Positions 53,702 through 62,793 are shown, counted from the first letter of the stretch. The stretch: DNA of 64,000 bases from Helcococcus sueciensis DSM 17243 (GCF_000423145.1 NZ_AUHK01000005.1:1-64000), one strand, 5' to 3'. Numbers and translations are program-made. Notes: a model not told the origin generated them from the letters alone.

Positions 53702-54396
53702 TGAATGAAAAAGTATTACTAGTTGAGGATGAAGTTGCTATAAGAAAATTTACTAAGATAAATGTAGAAAAAGCTGGTTTTGAAGTTCTTGAAGCTGGAA
53801 CAGGAGAAGATGGAGTTAAAATTGCTCTTGAAGAAAATCCACATGTTGTAATTCTTGATGTAATGCTTCCAGGTATGAATGGGTTTGAAGTATGTGATAT
53901 TTTGAGAAATGAAATACCAGATGTAGGAATAATAATGCTTACTGCAAAAACACAAGATGTTGACAGAATATTAGGGCTAGAAAAAGGTGCAGATGACTAT
54001 ATGGTTAAGCCATTTAATCCGCAAGAATTAGTTTTAAGAATTCAATCATTAATAAGAAGAATTAAATTAACTAATGGTAATGATGATAATAAGTCTCAGG
54101 TTTTAAAATATGGACCTTTTGAATTGGATTCTTATTCAAAGAGATTTACAAAAGATAAAAAAGATATTGATTTAACACCAACCGAATTATCTCTTATTAA
54201 AATATTTTTAGAAAATGTTAATAAAGCATTTACTAGAGAAGAATTAATGAAACAAGCTTGGGGCGAAGAAAATAAAGCAGATACAAAAATTATTGATGTA
54301 AATATACGTAGGATTAGATCAAAGATAGAAGATAATGCAGGAAGTCCTAAATATTTACACACTGTATGGGGTGTAGGTTATAGATGGGGAAATTAA
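53701..54396 (+). CDS. OmpR/PhoB-family response regulator
   Basis: A 231-residue regulator with receiver domain (E9, D10, phospho-acceptor Asp53 in VVILDVMLPGMNG, T/K switch LTAKTQD, DDYMVKPFNPQEL) and a C-terminal winged helix ending PKYLHTVWGVGYRWGN. Ribosome site aggagg lies in the 3' end of the pseudouridine synthase gene. It is the partner of the kinase that follows with a 13-base overlap. The target genes are unknown; a lipoprotein gene in the same operon suggests envelope sensing. Confidence 0.95.
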   Translation: MNEKVLLVEDEVAIRKFTKINVEKAGFEVLEAGTGEDGVKIALEENPHVVILDVMLPGMNGFEVCDILRNEIPDVGIIMLTAKTQDVDRILGLEKGADDYMVKPFNPQELVLRIQSLIRRIKLTNGNDDNKSQVLKYGPFELDSYSKRFTKDKKDIDLTPTELSLIKIFLENVNKAFTREELMKQAWGEENKADTKIIDVNIRRIRSKIEDNAGSPKYLHTVWGVGYRWGN

Positions 54397-55814
54397 TTGA
54401 AAAAATAAAGATACAAAGAAAATCATTAAAATTTTCATTAATATTATATTATCTACTAATCTTTATTGGATTTGTGGTGTTTTATTTGATATTTACATAT
54501 TTTTCTTTGAGATCATATTATTATGATAATTTAGAAAATTTAATGTTATCACAATCCAAGTTTTCTGTAGAGATATATGAGTCATCTATTTCTAGATATT
54601 CTATTTCAGAAGTGGTATTTAATGAAAGATTTGAATTCTTAAATAATATAGATGGACAGGTTCAATTATTAAATAATTCTGGAGAATTATTTTATGATAG
54701 TACAGGTTCATCAAATGTTGGTGAAATAATTATAAAATCTGAAAATATGTTAAATCCGGATGGAGAGCATAAGTTTGAAAATGATATAAGAAATAGAAAA
54801 CTTTCTCTAAATTATCCTATCAAAGTTAACAATAATCAGATAGGGGTTCTTCGTACTATAAGTGATACAAGAGTAGTACGAAAAGATATAGCAAGACAAA
54901 TGAGAGTTTTTATACTTCTAGGGGTGTTTTCATTAATTGCATGGATGTTATTACTTTATTATTTTGCTGATAAATTATTAAAACCTATAAATAAGTTAAC
55001 GAGTTTAGCATCTAAACTTTCAGATGGACAATATAATCAAAAGTCCAATATGGAATACTCTGGAGAGATAGGTGAACTTGCAAAAACTATGGATGAATTG
55101 AGTGAAAATATTATTAAAAAAGAAGAGATAAAGACTGATTTTATTTCTTCAGTTTCTCATGAGTTAAGGACTCCTCTAACTTCGATTAAAGGATGGGCAT
55201 TGACAATACAAGATAATGATATTGATCCAGAAACTAGAAAAGAAGGTATTATGATTATAGAACAAGAAGCAGATAGACTTTCTGAAATGGTTGAGGATTT
55301 ATTAGATTTTTCTAGATATACATCACCTAGCTTCAATTTAACAAAGACAGAATTTGATATAGTACCGGTAGTCAAAAACATTGTAAATCAAATGAGTCCA
55401 AGATCAAAAGAAAAGAAAATTTCTTTAATTTTTGATACAAATGTTGATAGTGCGGTAATTGTTGGTGATAATAATAGATTAAAGCAAGTATTAATTAATT
55501 TAATTGACAATGCTATAAAGTTTACATTAGAAGATGGGTCTGTAATTGTAAGTATAAATAAAAATGAAGAACTTGATGAAATTGATTTTGAAGTAGTAGA
55601 TACAGGCATAGGTATTAGTGAAGATGATATAGAGCTTGTAACTACTAAGTTTTATAAAGGAACTTCAAAAGGTTCTAATACAGGATTAGGCTTATCAATT
55701 GCTGAAGAAATTATTATTAAGCATGGAGGAAAATTAGAAATACAAAGTAAATTGGGAGAAGGTACAGCTATAAGATTCAATATTCCTATTGGAGGTAGTG
55801 ATGAAAAAAATTAA
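54384..55814 (+). CDS. Sensor histidine kinase
   Basis: A 476-residue membrane kinase: helix 1 (about 17-40), an external sensor domain of about 130 residues, helix 2 (about 175-195), a HAMP domain (KPINKLTSLASKLSDGQYNQK), HisKA H-box SVSHELRTPLTSIKGWALTI, and HATPase_c with LINLIDNAIKFT, DTGIGIS and NTGLGLSIAEEII. The layout resembles ResE/PhoR-type kinases. The start at 54384 lies inside the regulator gene; no strong ribosome site is seen. It overlaps the lipoprotein gene by 14 bases. Confidence 0.94.
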   Translation: MGKLIEKIKIQRKSLKFSLILYYLLIFIGFVVFYLIFTYFSLRSYYYDNLENLMLSQSKFSVEIYESSISRYSISEVVFNERFEFLNNIDGQVQLLNNSGELFYDSTGSSNVGEIIIKSENMLNPDGEHKFENDIRNRKLSLNYPIKVNNNQIGVLRTISDTRVVRKDIARQMRVFILLGVFSLIAWMLLLYYFADKLLKPINKLTSLASKLSDGQYNQKSNMEYSGEIGELAKTMDELSENIIKKEEIKTDFISSVSHELRTPLTSIKGWALTIQDNDIDPETRKEGIMIIEQEADRLSEMVEDLLDFSRYTSPSFNLTKTEFDIVPVVKNIVNQMSPRSKEKKISLIFDTNVDSAVIVGDNNRLKQVLINLIDNAIKFTLEDGSVIVSINKNEELDEIDFEVVDTGIGISEDDIELVTTKFYKGTSKGSNTGLGLSIAEEIIIKHGGKLEIQSKLGEGTAIRFNIPIGGSDEKN

Positions 55815-57309
55815 AATATTATTATTACTATCTATATGTTTAATTTTGGTTTCTTGTGTTAATGATAATTCTAAGGAAGAAATAGATTCATCAAATAATA
55901 TTTCAATCCCTGATAATGATCTGGATATAGAAGGAATATGGAAATTTACAAAGGACTATAATATTTCTGAATTATCTGATGAAAAATTAAATATGAATGA
56001 AATATTTATATCAAGAAAAGTTTCAAAATTTGAAACAGCATTTATATTGAATCCTAGTATATCTTCAAGATATGTAAACCTTACTTCTTATTTGACAAAT
56101 AAGGTTGCTAAATTACCTGAAGATTTTAATGAAAAATTAGAAATTTCTGAAGATATGGTTAAAGTTTATAAAATATCTGATAATCTATCTTCTTCATTTG
56201 AATTTGTAGATATAGGAAAAGGAAGATTATTAACTATATATCTAAGAAAAATAATTATATTTGAGAAAAATTCTGAATTAACAGAAAATGAAATTGAAAA
56301 TAAATATAAAGAATTGAGTGAATTAAGACAAAATTCAACAGACGTTGCTAATAATGAATTTGGTCTAGCAATATCATTTAGAGTTCGTGATAATAGTGTA
56401 AAAGAGTATATTAAATATGATTATTATACTTACTTTTTCAAAAAGACTAAAGATGATGTATTTCCTAAAATACTAAAAGTTAGAGACATTGTAATTCCTA
56501 AAACGACTGGGCTATGGACGATAAATCAAAGTATTGTTGAAGATGAGACTAATATGATTACGAATTATAGATTAAGCGCAAATCAAACTTTTATAGAAGA
56601 TGATTTGAAAGTTAATAATATACAGGATAATTTTTTAAGAGTAATAGACTATGTAAACCAAGGTTTTATTGCAGTAACAAATTATGTTGATACAGGAAAA
56701 TCATTAGCTGAAAGTTATAGTATTTATAATATCCATGAACTGGCAAGTAATAAACCTTTGAATGCTAATGAAATTGCTGGAAATGACGGGAACAGGATAT
56801 ATCAGACTGCATTTAAAGAAGTTAGTAATCAAATTATTTCTAATGAATTAATAAATATAACTGCTCTCAGTCCAAATACAAGAAATATTGGTATAGAAAG
56901 AGAAAAAATGTCATGGAAATTTATATCTAATTTAGACGTAGAAATTAATTCAGCTACAGGAGCTAGATTTACCAAGCAATTTGATTTAAACTTTTCTCCA
57001 ATTATAAATATTGCTCAAATTCCAGCTAATAATATTACATGGAGAGATATCATATCAAGAAAACCAGGAGCAATAGACGCTACAGTTGCTCCAAATTCAA
57101 CATATGTATTAGTACAAAATGTAAACTCTATTGAAATATTTCCTATAATATATAATTTTATAGGTAATAAGGCTTTATTTGCTATACAAAATGTTGATGA
57201 TTATGAAATGGTGAGTGTAAATTGGATACAAAACGAAAATATAGATGGTTATTATGAGGAATATAATAAATTAGATAAATTAAATAATTATATAATCATT
57301 CCTAATTAA
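55801..57309 (+). CDS. Large lipoprotein co-transcribed with a two-component system
   Basis: A 502-residue exported protein with a lipoprotein signal (MKKIKILLLLSICLILVSCVND, lipobox LVSC, Cys21). The mature part is mixed alpha/beta with no motif I recognise; GIWKFTKDYNISEL near residue 46 and repeated KFISNLDVEINSATGARF-like beta stretches suggest an extracellular folded domain. ATG 55801 is directly preceded by ggaggt. The overlap with the kinase gene suggests it modulates or feeds the sensor, in the way accessory lipoproteins or YycH/YycI do for WalK, but sequence similarity to those was not evident. Confidence 0.78.
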   Translation: MKKIKILLLLSICLILVSCVNDNSKEEIDSSNNISIPDNDLDIEGIWKFTKDYNISELSDEKLNMNEIFISRKVSKFETAFILNPSISSRYVNLTSYLTNKVAKLPEDFNEKLEISEDMVKVYKISDNLSSSFEFVDIGKGRLLTIYLRKIIIFEKNSELTENEIENKYKELSELRQNSTDVANNEFGLAISFRVRDNSVKEYIKYDYYTYFFKKTKDDVFPKILKVRDIVIPKTTGLWTINQSIVEDETNMITNYRLSANQTFIEDDLKVNNIQDNFLRVIDYVNQGFIAVTNYVDTGKSLAESYSIYNIHELASNKPLNANEIAGNDGNRIYQTAFKEVSNQIISNELINITALSPNTRNIGIEREKMSWKFISNLDVEINSATGARFTKQFDLNFSPIINIAQIPANNITWRDIISRKPGAIDATVAPNSTYVLVQNVNSIEIFPIIYNFIGNKALFAIQNVDDYEMVSVNWIQNENIDGYYEEYNKLDKLNNYIIIPN

Positions 57310-57338
57310 ACCTTATACAATTATATATAAAATATATG

Positions 57339-57374
57339 TAGAACCTAGATACTTTCAATTTAGGTTCTATTTTA
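57339..57374 (+). terminator. Terminator after the lipoprotein gene
   Basis: Stem tagaaccta (57339-57347) with taggttcta (57361-57369), followed by ttttaat. It ends the operon starting at 52769. Confidence 0.8.
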
Positions 57375-57393
57375 ATATTATAATTAAAAGCCA

Positions 57394-57433
57394 CAAAAAA
57401 AGTGTATCAGAAACTAAATAATTCTAACACACT
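57394..57433 (-). terminator. Strand-specific terminator of rpmB
   Basis: On the minus strand a 12-bp stem (57433-57422 with 57412-57401) includes two G-U wobbles and is followed by seven U. Read on the plus strand the same two positions become A-C mismatches and the T-run is missing, so it should work only for rpmB, whose stop codon lies 8 bases upstream. Confidence 0.85.
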
Positions 57434-57440
57434 CTTTTAA

Positions 57441-57653
57441 CTATTCTTGTGATCTATTGCTGTAATTTGGTCTTTCAACTAAACCTGATTTTAATGCAGA
57501 TGTAGAAACCCAAATTCTTTGAACTTTTCCATCTACAACAGCTTTAACTCTTTTAAGATTTGGCTTAAAAGCTCTCTTAATTTTTTTGTTTGAGAAAGTA
57601 ACTACATTACCAGATTTTTTCTTTTTACCTGTAATTGCACATTGTTTACCCAT
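57441..57653 (-). CDS. rpmB: Ribosomal protein bL28
   Basis: A 70-residue basic protein of the 50S subunit. MGKQCAITGKKKKSGNVVTFSNKKIKRAFKPNLKRVK and RIWVSTSALKSGLVERP are characteristic. It carries only one cysteine (Cys5) and lacks the CxxC zinc-binding pairs of C+ forms, so it is the zinc-independent type. Strong ggaggtgg ribosome site. It is divergent from asp23-fakA, the common Firmicutes arrangement, with its own promoter and terminator. Confidence 0.97.
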   Translation of the reverse strand: MGKQCAITGKKKKSGNVVTFSNKKIKRAFKPNLKRVKAVVDGKVQRIWVSTSALKSGLVERPNYSNRSQE

Positions 57654-57690
57654 ATATCCACCTCCTATAATTACTAGTATTACTCGAAAT

Positions 57691-57720
57691 ATTATAACAT
57701 AAAGATATATTTTTTTGCAA
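57691..57720 (-). promoter_or_regulatory. Promoter of rpmB, sharing its -35 box with the divergent asp23 promoter
   Basis: On the minus strand -35 TTGCAA (57720-57715), 18-bp spacer, extended -10 TGT-TATAAT (57696-57691 for the hexamer). TTGCAA is palindromic, so the same six bases also serve the opposite promoter. Confidence 0.75.
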
Positions 57721-57743
57721 GTTGTTGTTTCTACTGTTATAAT
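57715..57743 (+). promoter_or_regulatory. Promoter of the asp23-fakA-recG operon
   Basis: -35 TTGCAA (57715-57720), 17-bp spacer, extended -10 TGT-TATAAT (hexamer 57738-57743). Start expected near 57750, about 20 bases before the ATG. Confidence 0.75.
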
Positions 57744-57770
57744 TTACATATATATATTAAGGAGGTCAGT

Positions 57771-58121
57771 ATGTCAGCTATATTAAAAAATGAACACGGA
57801 ACAATAGTTTTTGATGAAAAAGTTATAGCTACTTTGGCAGCAGAAACAGCACAAGAATCATATGGTATAGTAGGTCTTGTTGCTCAAAATACTAGAGATG
57901 GAATTTTTGAGTTGTTAAAAGTAGAAAACAAAACAAAAGGTGTTAAGGTTAATGTTGTAGACAATAAATTAGATATTGACTTAATAGTAATGATGGAATT
58001 TGGTGTTAGAATAGGAATAGTTGCAGAAAACATCATTGATAAAGTAAAATATACTGTTGAAAAAAATACTAAATTAAAGGTTAATTCTGTGAATTTAATT
58101 GTTCAAGGAATTAGAATTTAA
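57771..58121 (+). CDS. Asp23/Gls24-family envelope stress protein (YloU-like)
   Basis: A 116-residue protein of the Asp23/DUF322 family (GTIVFDEKVIATLAAETAQESYGIVGLVAQ, then KGVKVNVVDNKLDIDLIVMMEFGVRIGIVAENIIDKVKYTVE). Asp23 of Staphylococcus localises to the membrane and is linked to wall stress; the YloU branch always lies next to yloV/fakA and L28, as here. The ribosome site is aaggagg. fakA begins 10 bases after its stop codon. Confidence 0.93.
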   Translation: MSAILKNEHGTIVFDEKVIATLAAETAQESYGIVGLVAQNTRDGIFELLKVENKTKGVKVNVVDNKLDIDLIVMMEFGVRIGIVAENIIDKVKYTVEKNTKLKVNSVNLIVQGIRI

Positions 58122-58131
58122 TGGGGGAAAT

Positions 58132-59772
58132 ATGAAGAATATAGGATTTGAGGATTTGAAATTAGCTATAATTGGAGCTAATAAAAATCTTGAAACTAAT
58201 AAAGAATATGTAAATGGACTAAATGTTTTTCCTGTTCCTGATGGAGATACAGGTACTAATATGTCCTTAACAATGAAATCAGTAAGAAATAAGTTAGAAA
58301 GTGCAGAGCCAAATATGAAATCAGTAGCAAAAGCTTTATCTACTGGTTCTCTGATGGGAGCTAGAGGTAATTCTGGAGTTATACTTTCACAATTATGTAG
58401 AGGTGCTGCAAAAGTTTTTGAACAAGTTGAAACTGTAGAGATTATAAATGTTGTAGAAGCATTTGAATCAGCTAGAGATACCGCATATAAAGCAGTATTG
58501 AAACCTACTGAAGGTACCATACTTACAGTAAGTAGAATGATTGCTGAATTTGCAAGAGAAAATTTCTTAAAATATGATGATATTTTAGTGTTTATAAAAG
58601 ATTGTATAGATGCTGGTAAAGATGCACTTAACAAGACTCCAGAAATGTTACCAGTGTTAAAAGAGGCAAATGTAGTAGATGCTGGTGGTCAAGGTCTAAT
58701 TTTCCTTTTAGAAGGAGCATATAGAACACTGAATGGAGAAGAAGTAATTGACAATCTAACAGACAGTGAAGTTATGAATATTAATCTAAATAAACATGTT
58801 GAACATGATTCAACAGTTAGACCTGAAGATATAGTATATGGTTATTGTACAGAGTTCTTAATACTGACAGATGGAACTGAATCTTATGAAGATTTTAGAG
58901 ATGAAATAAGCCCATATGGTGATTCAATAGTAGCTGTTGGTACAGATGATATGATTAAAATTCACATTCATACAGATGATCCAGGATTTGTTTTAGGACT
59001 TGCTAGAAAAAAAGGTGAATTGACAGGTATTAAAATCGAAAATATGAGACTTCAAAATGCTGAAGTTATAAGACTTAAAGAAGAGCAAGAAAAAGCAGCC
59101 GAAAAAGAAAATAAAAAGAAATATGGATTTGTTTCAGTATCTATTGGTGAAGGCTTTGATGAAATCTTTAATGATTTAGGTATTGATAAGCTAATAAAAG
59201 GAGGGCAAACAATGAACCCTTCTACTGAAGATATAGTAGATGCTGTGAATAGTGTCAATGCTGAAAATATATTTATTTTCCCAAATAATAAAAATATAAT
59301 TTTAGCAGCTAAGCAAGCAGTTGAACTTGTAGACAATAATCTTATAGTTATTGAAACAAAATCTATACCACAAGCATTCACAGCTATGATTAATTTTGAT
59401 GATTCAAAAACAGCTACTGAAAATTGGGAAGCAATGACAGAATCATTGAAAGAAGTAAAAAGCTTACAATTAACTTATGCTATTAGAGATACTAAGAGTG
59501 GTGATTTAGATATCGAAAAAGATGACTATATAGGTCTTGAAAATGGAGACATAGTAGTTAAAGGTAAAGATATGAAAGATACATTCAAAGCTCTTATTAA
59601 GCATGCTGTAACAGATGAATCAGGAATTATTTCTATATATTATGGAGAAGATATTTCTGAAACAGAAGCTGTTGATTTACAAGAAGAATTAGAAAAAGAA
59701 TATCCTTTAGTTGATATAGAGTTATATTATGGTGGACAACCATTATACTATTATATAGCAGCAATTGAATAA
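58132..59772 (+). CDS. fakA: Fatty acid kinase subunit FakA (DAK2 domain, YloV)
   Basis: The ATP-binding subunit that phosphorylates fatty acids presented by a FakB (DegV) protein for phospholipid synthesis. The 546-residue protein has the N-terminal DAK2/DhaL domain (VNGLNVFPVPDGDTGTNMSLTMKSV, about 27-51; LMGARGNSGVILSQLCRG), a middle domain (VYGYCTEFLI, HIHTDDPGFVLGLA) and a C-terminal YloV domain. ATG 58132 has gggggaaat upstream; an in-frame start at 58099 inside the previous gene was rejected. No fakB is next to it. The recG start is 1 base after its stop. Confidence 0.94.
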   Translation: MKNIGFEDLKLAIIGANKNLETNKEYVNGLNVFPVPDGDTGTNMSLTMKSVRNKLESAEPNMKSVAKALSTGSLMGARGNSGVILSQLCRGAAKVFEQVETVEIINVVEAFESARDTAYKAVLKPTEGTILTVSRMIAEFARENFLKYDDILVFIKDCIDAGKDALNKTPEMLPVLKEANVVDAGGQGLIFLLEGAYRTLNGEEVIDNLTDSEVMNINLNKHVEHDSTVRPEDIVYGYCTEFLILTDGTESYEDFRDEISPYGDSIVAVGTDDMIKIHIHTDDPGFVLGLARKKGELTGIKIENMRLQNAEVIRLKEEQEKAAEKENKKKYGFVSVSIGEGFDEIFNDLGIDKLIKGGQTMNPSTEDIVDAVNSVNAENIFIFPNNKNIILAAKQAVELVDNNLIVIETKSIPQAFTAMINFDDSKTATENWEAMTESLKEVKSLQLTYAIRDTKSGDLDIEKDDYIGLENGDIVVKGKDMKDTFKALIKHAVTDESGIISIYYGEDISETEAVDLQEELEKEYPLVDIELYYGGQPLYYYIAAIE

Positions 59773-59773
59773 G

Positions 59774-61762
59774 ATGAAACTAATTGATATTAAGGGTATA
59801 GGAAATAAGAAACAAGAAATTCTAAACGAATTAGGTATTTATAATATATATGATTTGTTGACTTATATACCTATTAGATATGAAGATAGATCAAACAAGA
59901 CCTTAGTTGTAAATGCGATTGATGGAGTAAAACAATATTTTGAAATCACAATCGATTCAATTTCTAAGACTTATTTTTACCAAGCTAAAAAATCAATTTC
60001 TAGAGTAAAAGGAAGTGATGATAGTGGGTCAATCAACCTAATATGGTATAATGATAGATTTTCATCAAAAAATCTAAAAATAGGAGAAAAATATAAGTTT
60101 TTTGGTTATTACAGTTCAGATAAAAACGCTATAATTAATCCAGTGGTTTCAAAAATGAATGATAATAGCATAGGAGGGATTTATCCAATCTATGCTATTA
60201 AAAAAGGAATATCTTCAAAAGATATAATAAAGTATAAAGATTTTTTATTTTCTAAAGATATAAAATTAGAAGATTATCTAGAAGATAATTTTAAAAATAA
60301 ATTTAATATATTAGATATTAATGAAATATATAAAATTTTACACAAGCCCAAAAATAATATTGATTTATATAATGCGCTTTATAACGATAGTCTAAGAAAT
60401 CTATATTTAGAGAAACTATCAAATAGAATTTATACTGAAAACTTAAATAAAGAATATATTCAATTTAATCGATTTGACTTAGTTGACTATATTAGTGAAT
60501 TAGGTTTTACACTGACAGATTCACAATACAATGCCCTAAATGAAATAATAAATGATATGACATCTAAAAAGAGAATGAATAGACTTTTGATAGGAGATGT
60601 TGGATCTGGGAAAACTATCGTAGCAATATTAAGTGCTATACTATCTGTTAGAAATGATTATCAAGTAGCATTTATGGCTCCAACTGAAATACTTGCAATA
60701 CAGCATTATGAAAAAAATAAAAAGTATTTAGAAAGTTTTGGTATAAATTGTGAATTACTAATTGGTTCAACAAAAAATAAAGATGAAATTTATAAAAAAC
60801 TAAAGTATGGAAAAATAGATATTATATTTGGAACGCATGCACTATTTCAAGAAAAAGTAAATTTTGATAAATTAGGTCTTATAATTACAGATGAACAACA
60901 AAGATTTGGAGTTTACCAAAGAAAAATGCTTTTTGATAAAGGTATATATCCTGATACTTTACTTCTGTCAGCAACACCTATACCAAGAACACTTGCTTTA
61001 AGTTTATATGATAATCTTGATTTAACTTTTATAGAAGAATTACCTAAAAATAGAAAACCAATTAAGTCTTATTTAACGAGTATATATAAAGAACAAGATT
61101 TTATTGATTTCGCATACAAACAAGTAAAAGAAGGTAATCAAGCATATATAGTTGTGTCAAGAGTAGAAGATGATGAAGATACAAATGATTTAGAATCTGT
61201 AGACAGATTATATAAAAAATTAAGTAAATATTTTAATTCAAAAATAAGGCTTGGAAAACTTCACGGAAAAATGGATGCTAAAAAGAAAGAAAGTATTCAA
61301 GCCGATTTTGTTGATGGAAAAATTGATATATTAATAGCTACAAGTATTATAGAGGTCGGTATAGATGTACCAAAGGCAAATGTTATAATTATTTATGATG
61401 CTAATCAATTTGGATTATCACAATTACATCAAATAAGAGGAAGGGTAGGGAGATCTGATATTCAATCATACTGCTTTTTTGTTATGAATGAAAAGAATCC
61501 AGTTTCTGAAAAGTTAGAGTATATTAAAGATAATCTTGATGGATATGAAATTGCTAAAAAAGATCTTGAAATAAGAGGTTCTGGAGAAATTTATGGAACT
61601 AATCAATCAGGATTTATAGAATTTGAGAATAGATTATTTTTCAATGAAGAATTGATATCAACTGTAAATAATATGATAGAAGACTCAGATAATATCAGTT
61701 TGAAGTTGAAATCTATAATTAATAAAAAGTTAGAAGAATTAGATAAAATAGTTATGAATTGA
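59774..61762 (+). CDS. recG: ATP-dependent DNA helicase RecG
   Basis: Remodels stalled replication forks and Holliday junctions. The 662-residue protein has an N-terminal wedge/OB domain (starting KLIDIKGIGNKKQEILNELGIYNIYDLLTYIPIRYEDRS), the helicase core with LIGDVGSGKT (Walker A), LIITDEQQRFGVYQR (DEQQ instead of the common DEQH), SATPIPRT, and ATSIIEVGIDVPKANV to QLHQIRGRVGRS, and a C-terminal wedge-contact region (LEIRGSGEIYGTNQSG). ATG 59774 follows the fakA stop with one intervening base; the TTG at 59765 is unlikely. Confidence 0.96.
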   Translation: MKLIDIKGIGNKKQEILNELGIYNIYDLLTYIPIRYEDRSNKTLVVNAIDGVKQYFEITIDSISKTYFYQAKKSISRVKGSDDSGSINLIWYNDRFSSKNLKIGEKYKFFGYYSSDKNAIINPVVSKMNDNSIGGIYPIYAIKKGISSKDIIKYKDFLFSKDIKLEDYLEDNFKNKFNILDINEIYKILHKPKNNIDLYNALYNDSLRNLYLEKLSNRIYTENLNKEYIQFNRFDLVDYISELGFTLTDSQYNALNEIINDMTSKKRMNRLLIGDVGSGKTIVAILSAILSVRNDYQVAFMAPTEILAIQHYEKNKKYLESFGINCELLIGSTKNKDEIYKKLKYGKIDIIFGTHALFQEKVNFDKLGLIITDEQQRFGVYQRKMLFDKGIYPDTLLLSATPIPRTLALSLYDNLDLTFIEELPKNRKPIKSYLTSIYKEQDFIDFAYKQVKEGNQAYIVVSRVEDDEDTNDLESVDRLYKKLSKYFNSKIRLGKLHGKMDAKKKESIQADFVDGKIDILIATSIIEVGIDVPKANVIIIYDANQFGLSQLHQIRGRVGRSDIQSYCFFVMNEKNPVSEKLEYIKDNLDGYEIAKKDLEIRGSGEIYGTNQSGFIEFENRLFFNEELISTVNNMIEDSDNISLKLKSIINKKLEELDKIVMN

Positions 61763-61768
61763 GGAAAT

Positions 61769-62320
61769 ATGTCTTTAAGAGTTATTACTGGTTTAAGAAA
61801 AGGACACAAACTTCAAGGACCAAAATCAAGTGATGCTAGACCAACAGAAGATAGAATTAAGGAATCTGTATTTAATATAATAGCCCCTTTTGATAATGAT
61901 TTTATTGCGTTAGATTTATTTGCAGCTACTGGGAATATAGGAATTGAGTTTTTGAGTAGAGGAGCAAAAAAAGTATATTTTTCTGAGTTAAATAAAGAAA
62001 ATATAAAATTATTGGAAGATAATTTGGAACATACAAAATTTAGTGATAAATCTGTTGTTTTAAAAGGTGATTTTAGAAGAAATTTATTGCAAATAAGAGA
62101 TGAAATAGATTTTGTTTATATAGATCCACCATATGATATAGAAGATTATTATATAGAATCTTTTAAAATAATGTTAAAAAACAAATACTTTAAGAATGCA
62201 TTATTTATAGCTGAAATGAATCAATACATTCATTTAATAGAATCTTTTGATAATTTAGAATTAGTTTATGAAAAAAAATATGGAAAAAAATATATTATGT
62301 TTTATAGGGAGAAAGAATGA
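61769..62320 (+). CDS. rsmD: 16S rRNA (guanine966-N2)-methyltransferase RsmD
   Basis: Methylates G966 of 16S rRNA. The 183-residue protein has SLRVITGLRKGHKLQGP at the N-terminus, the SAM-binding LDLFAATGNIGIEFLSRGA (about 47-65) and the catalytic DPPYD motif (about 119-123). The gene sits directly before coaD with a 4-base overlap, the standard rsmD-coaD pairing. The ribosome site is tgagga. Confidence 0.96.
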   Translation: MSLRVITGLRKGHKLQGPKSSDARPTEDRIKESVFNIIAPFDNDFIALDLFAATGNIGIEFLSRGAKKVYFSELNKENIKLLEDNLEHTKFSDKSVVLKGDFRRNLLQIRDEIDFVYIDPPYDIEDYYIESFKIMLKNKYFKNALFIAEMNQYIHLIESFDNLELVYEKKYGKKYIMFYREKE

Positions 62321-62793
62321 GAGTTATCTATCCTGGTAGTTTTGATCCTGTGACAAATGGGCATTTGGACATTATTAGTAGAGCATCTAAAATTTATGAT
62401 GAAGTTATAGTTTGTGTGCTTATTAATAATTCAAAAAATTACTTATTTACAATGGATGAAAGAATTGAAATGTTAGAAGATATATTATATGATTATAATA
62501 ACGTAAAAGTTGCAAAATATTCTGGTCTTTTGATTGATTTTGCAAAGGAAAATCAAGCAGATGCCATTATAAGAGGAATAAGAGCTGTATCAGATTATGA
62601 GACAGAACTACAATTTGCTCAAATGAACAAGGTATATTCAGGTGGAGTAGTAGAAACATTATTTATGGTTGCCGAACCTAAATATTCATATCTTAGTTCT
62701 AGTATAGTAAAAGAAATAGCATCTTTTAATCGAGATGTTAGTGGTTTAGTTCCTAAAAATGTAGCTAATAAAATTAAAAACAAATTTAATTAG
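62317..62793 (+). CDS. coaD: Phosphopantetheine adenylyltransferase
   Basis: Makes dephospho-CoA from 4'-phosphopantetheine and ATP, the penultimate CoA step. The 158-residue protein has the nucleotidyltransferase motif YPGSFDPVTNGHLDII (residues 5-20), IIRGIRAVSDYETELQFA (about 87-104) and KYSYLSSSIVKEIA with the ISSS-like phosphate-binding loop. It overlaps rsmD by ATGA. It belongs to the same pathway as panT-coaX at 5477-6849. Confidence 0.97.
   Translation: MRVIYPGSFDPVTNGHLDIISRASKIYDEVIVCVLINNSKNYLFTMDERIEMLEDILYDYNNVKVAKYSGLLIDFAKENQADAIIRGIRAVSDYETELQFAQMNKVYSGGVVETLFMVAEPKYSYLSSSIVKEIASFNRDVSGLVPKNVANKIKNKFN

Noticed and set aside
58095-58634. Minus-strand open frame opposite fakA
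   Set aside because: Antisense to a highly conserved gene, no ribosome site, composition typical of a shadow frame.
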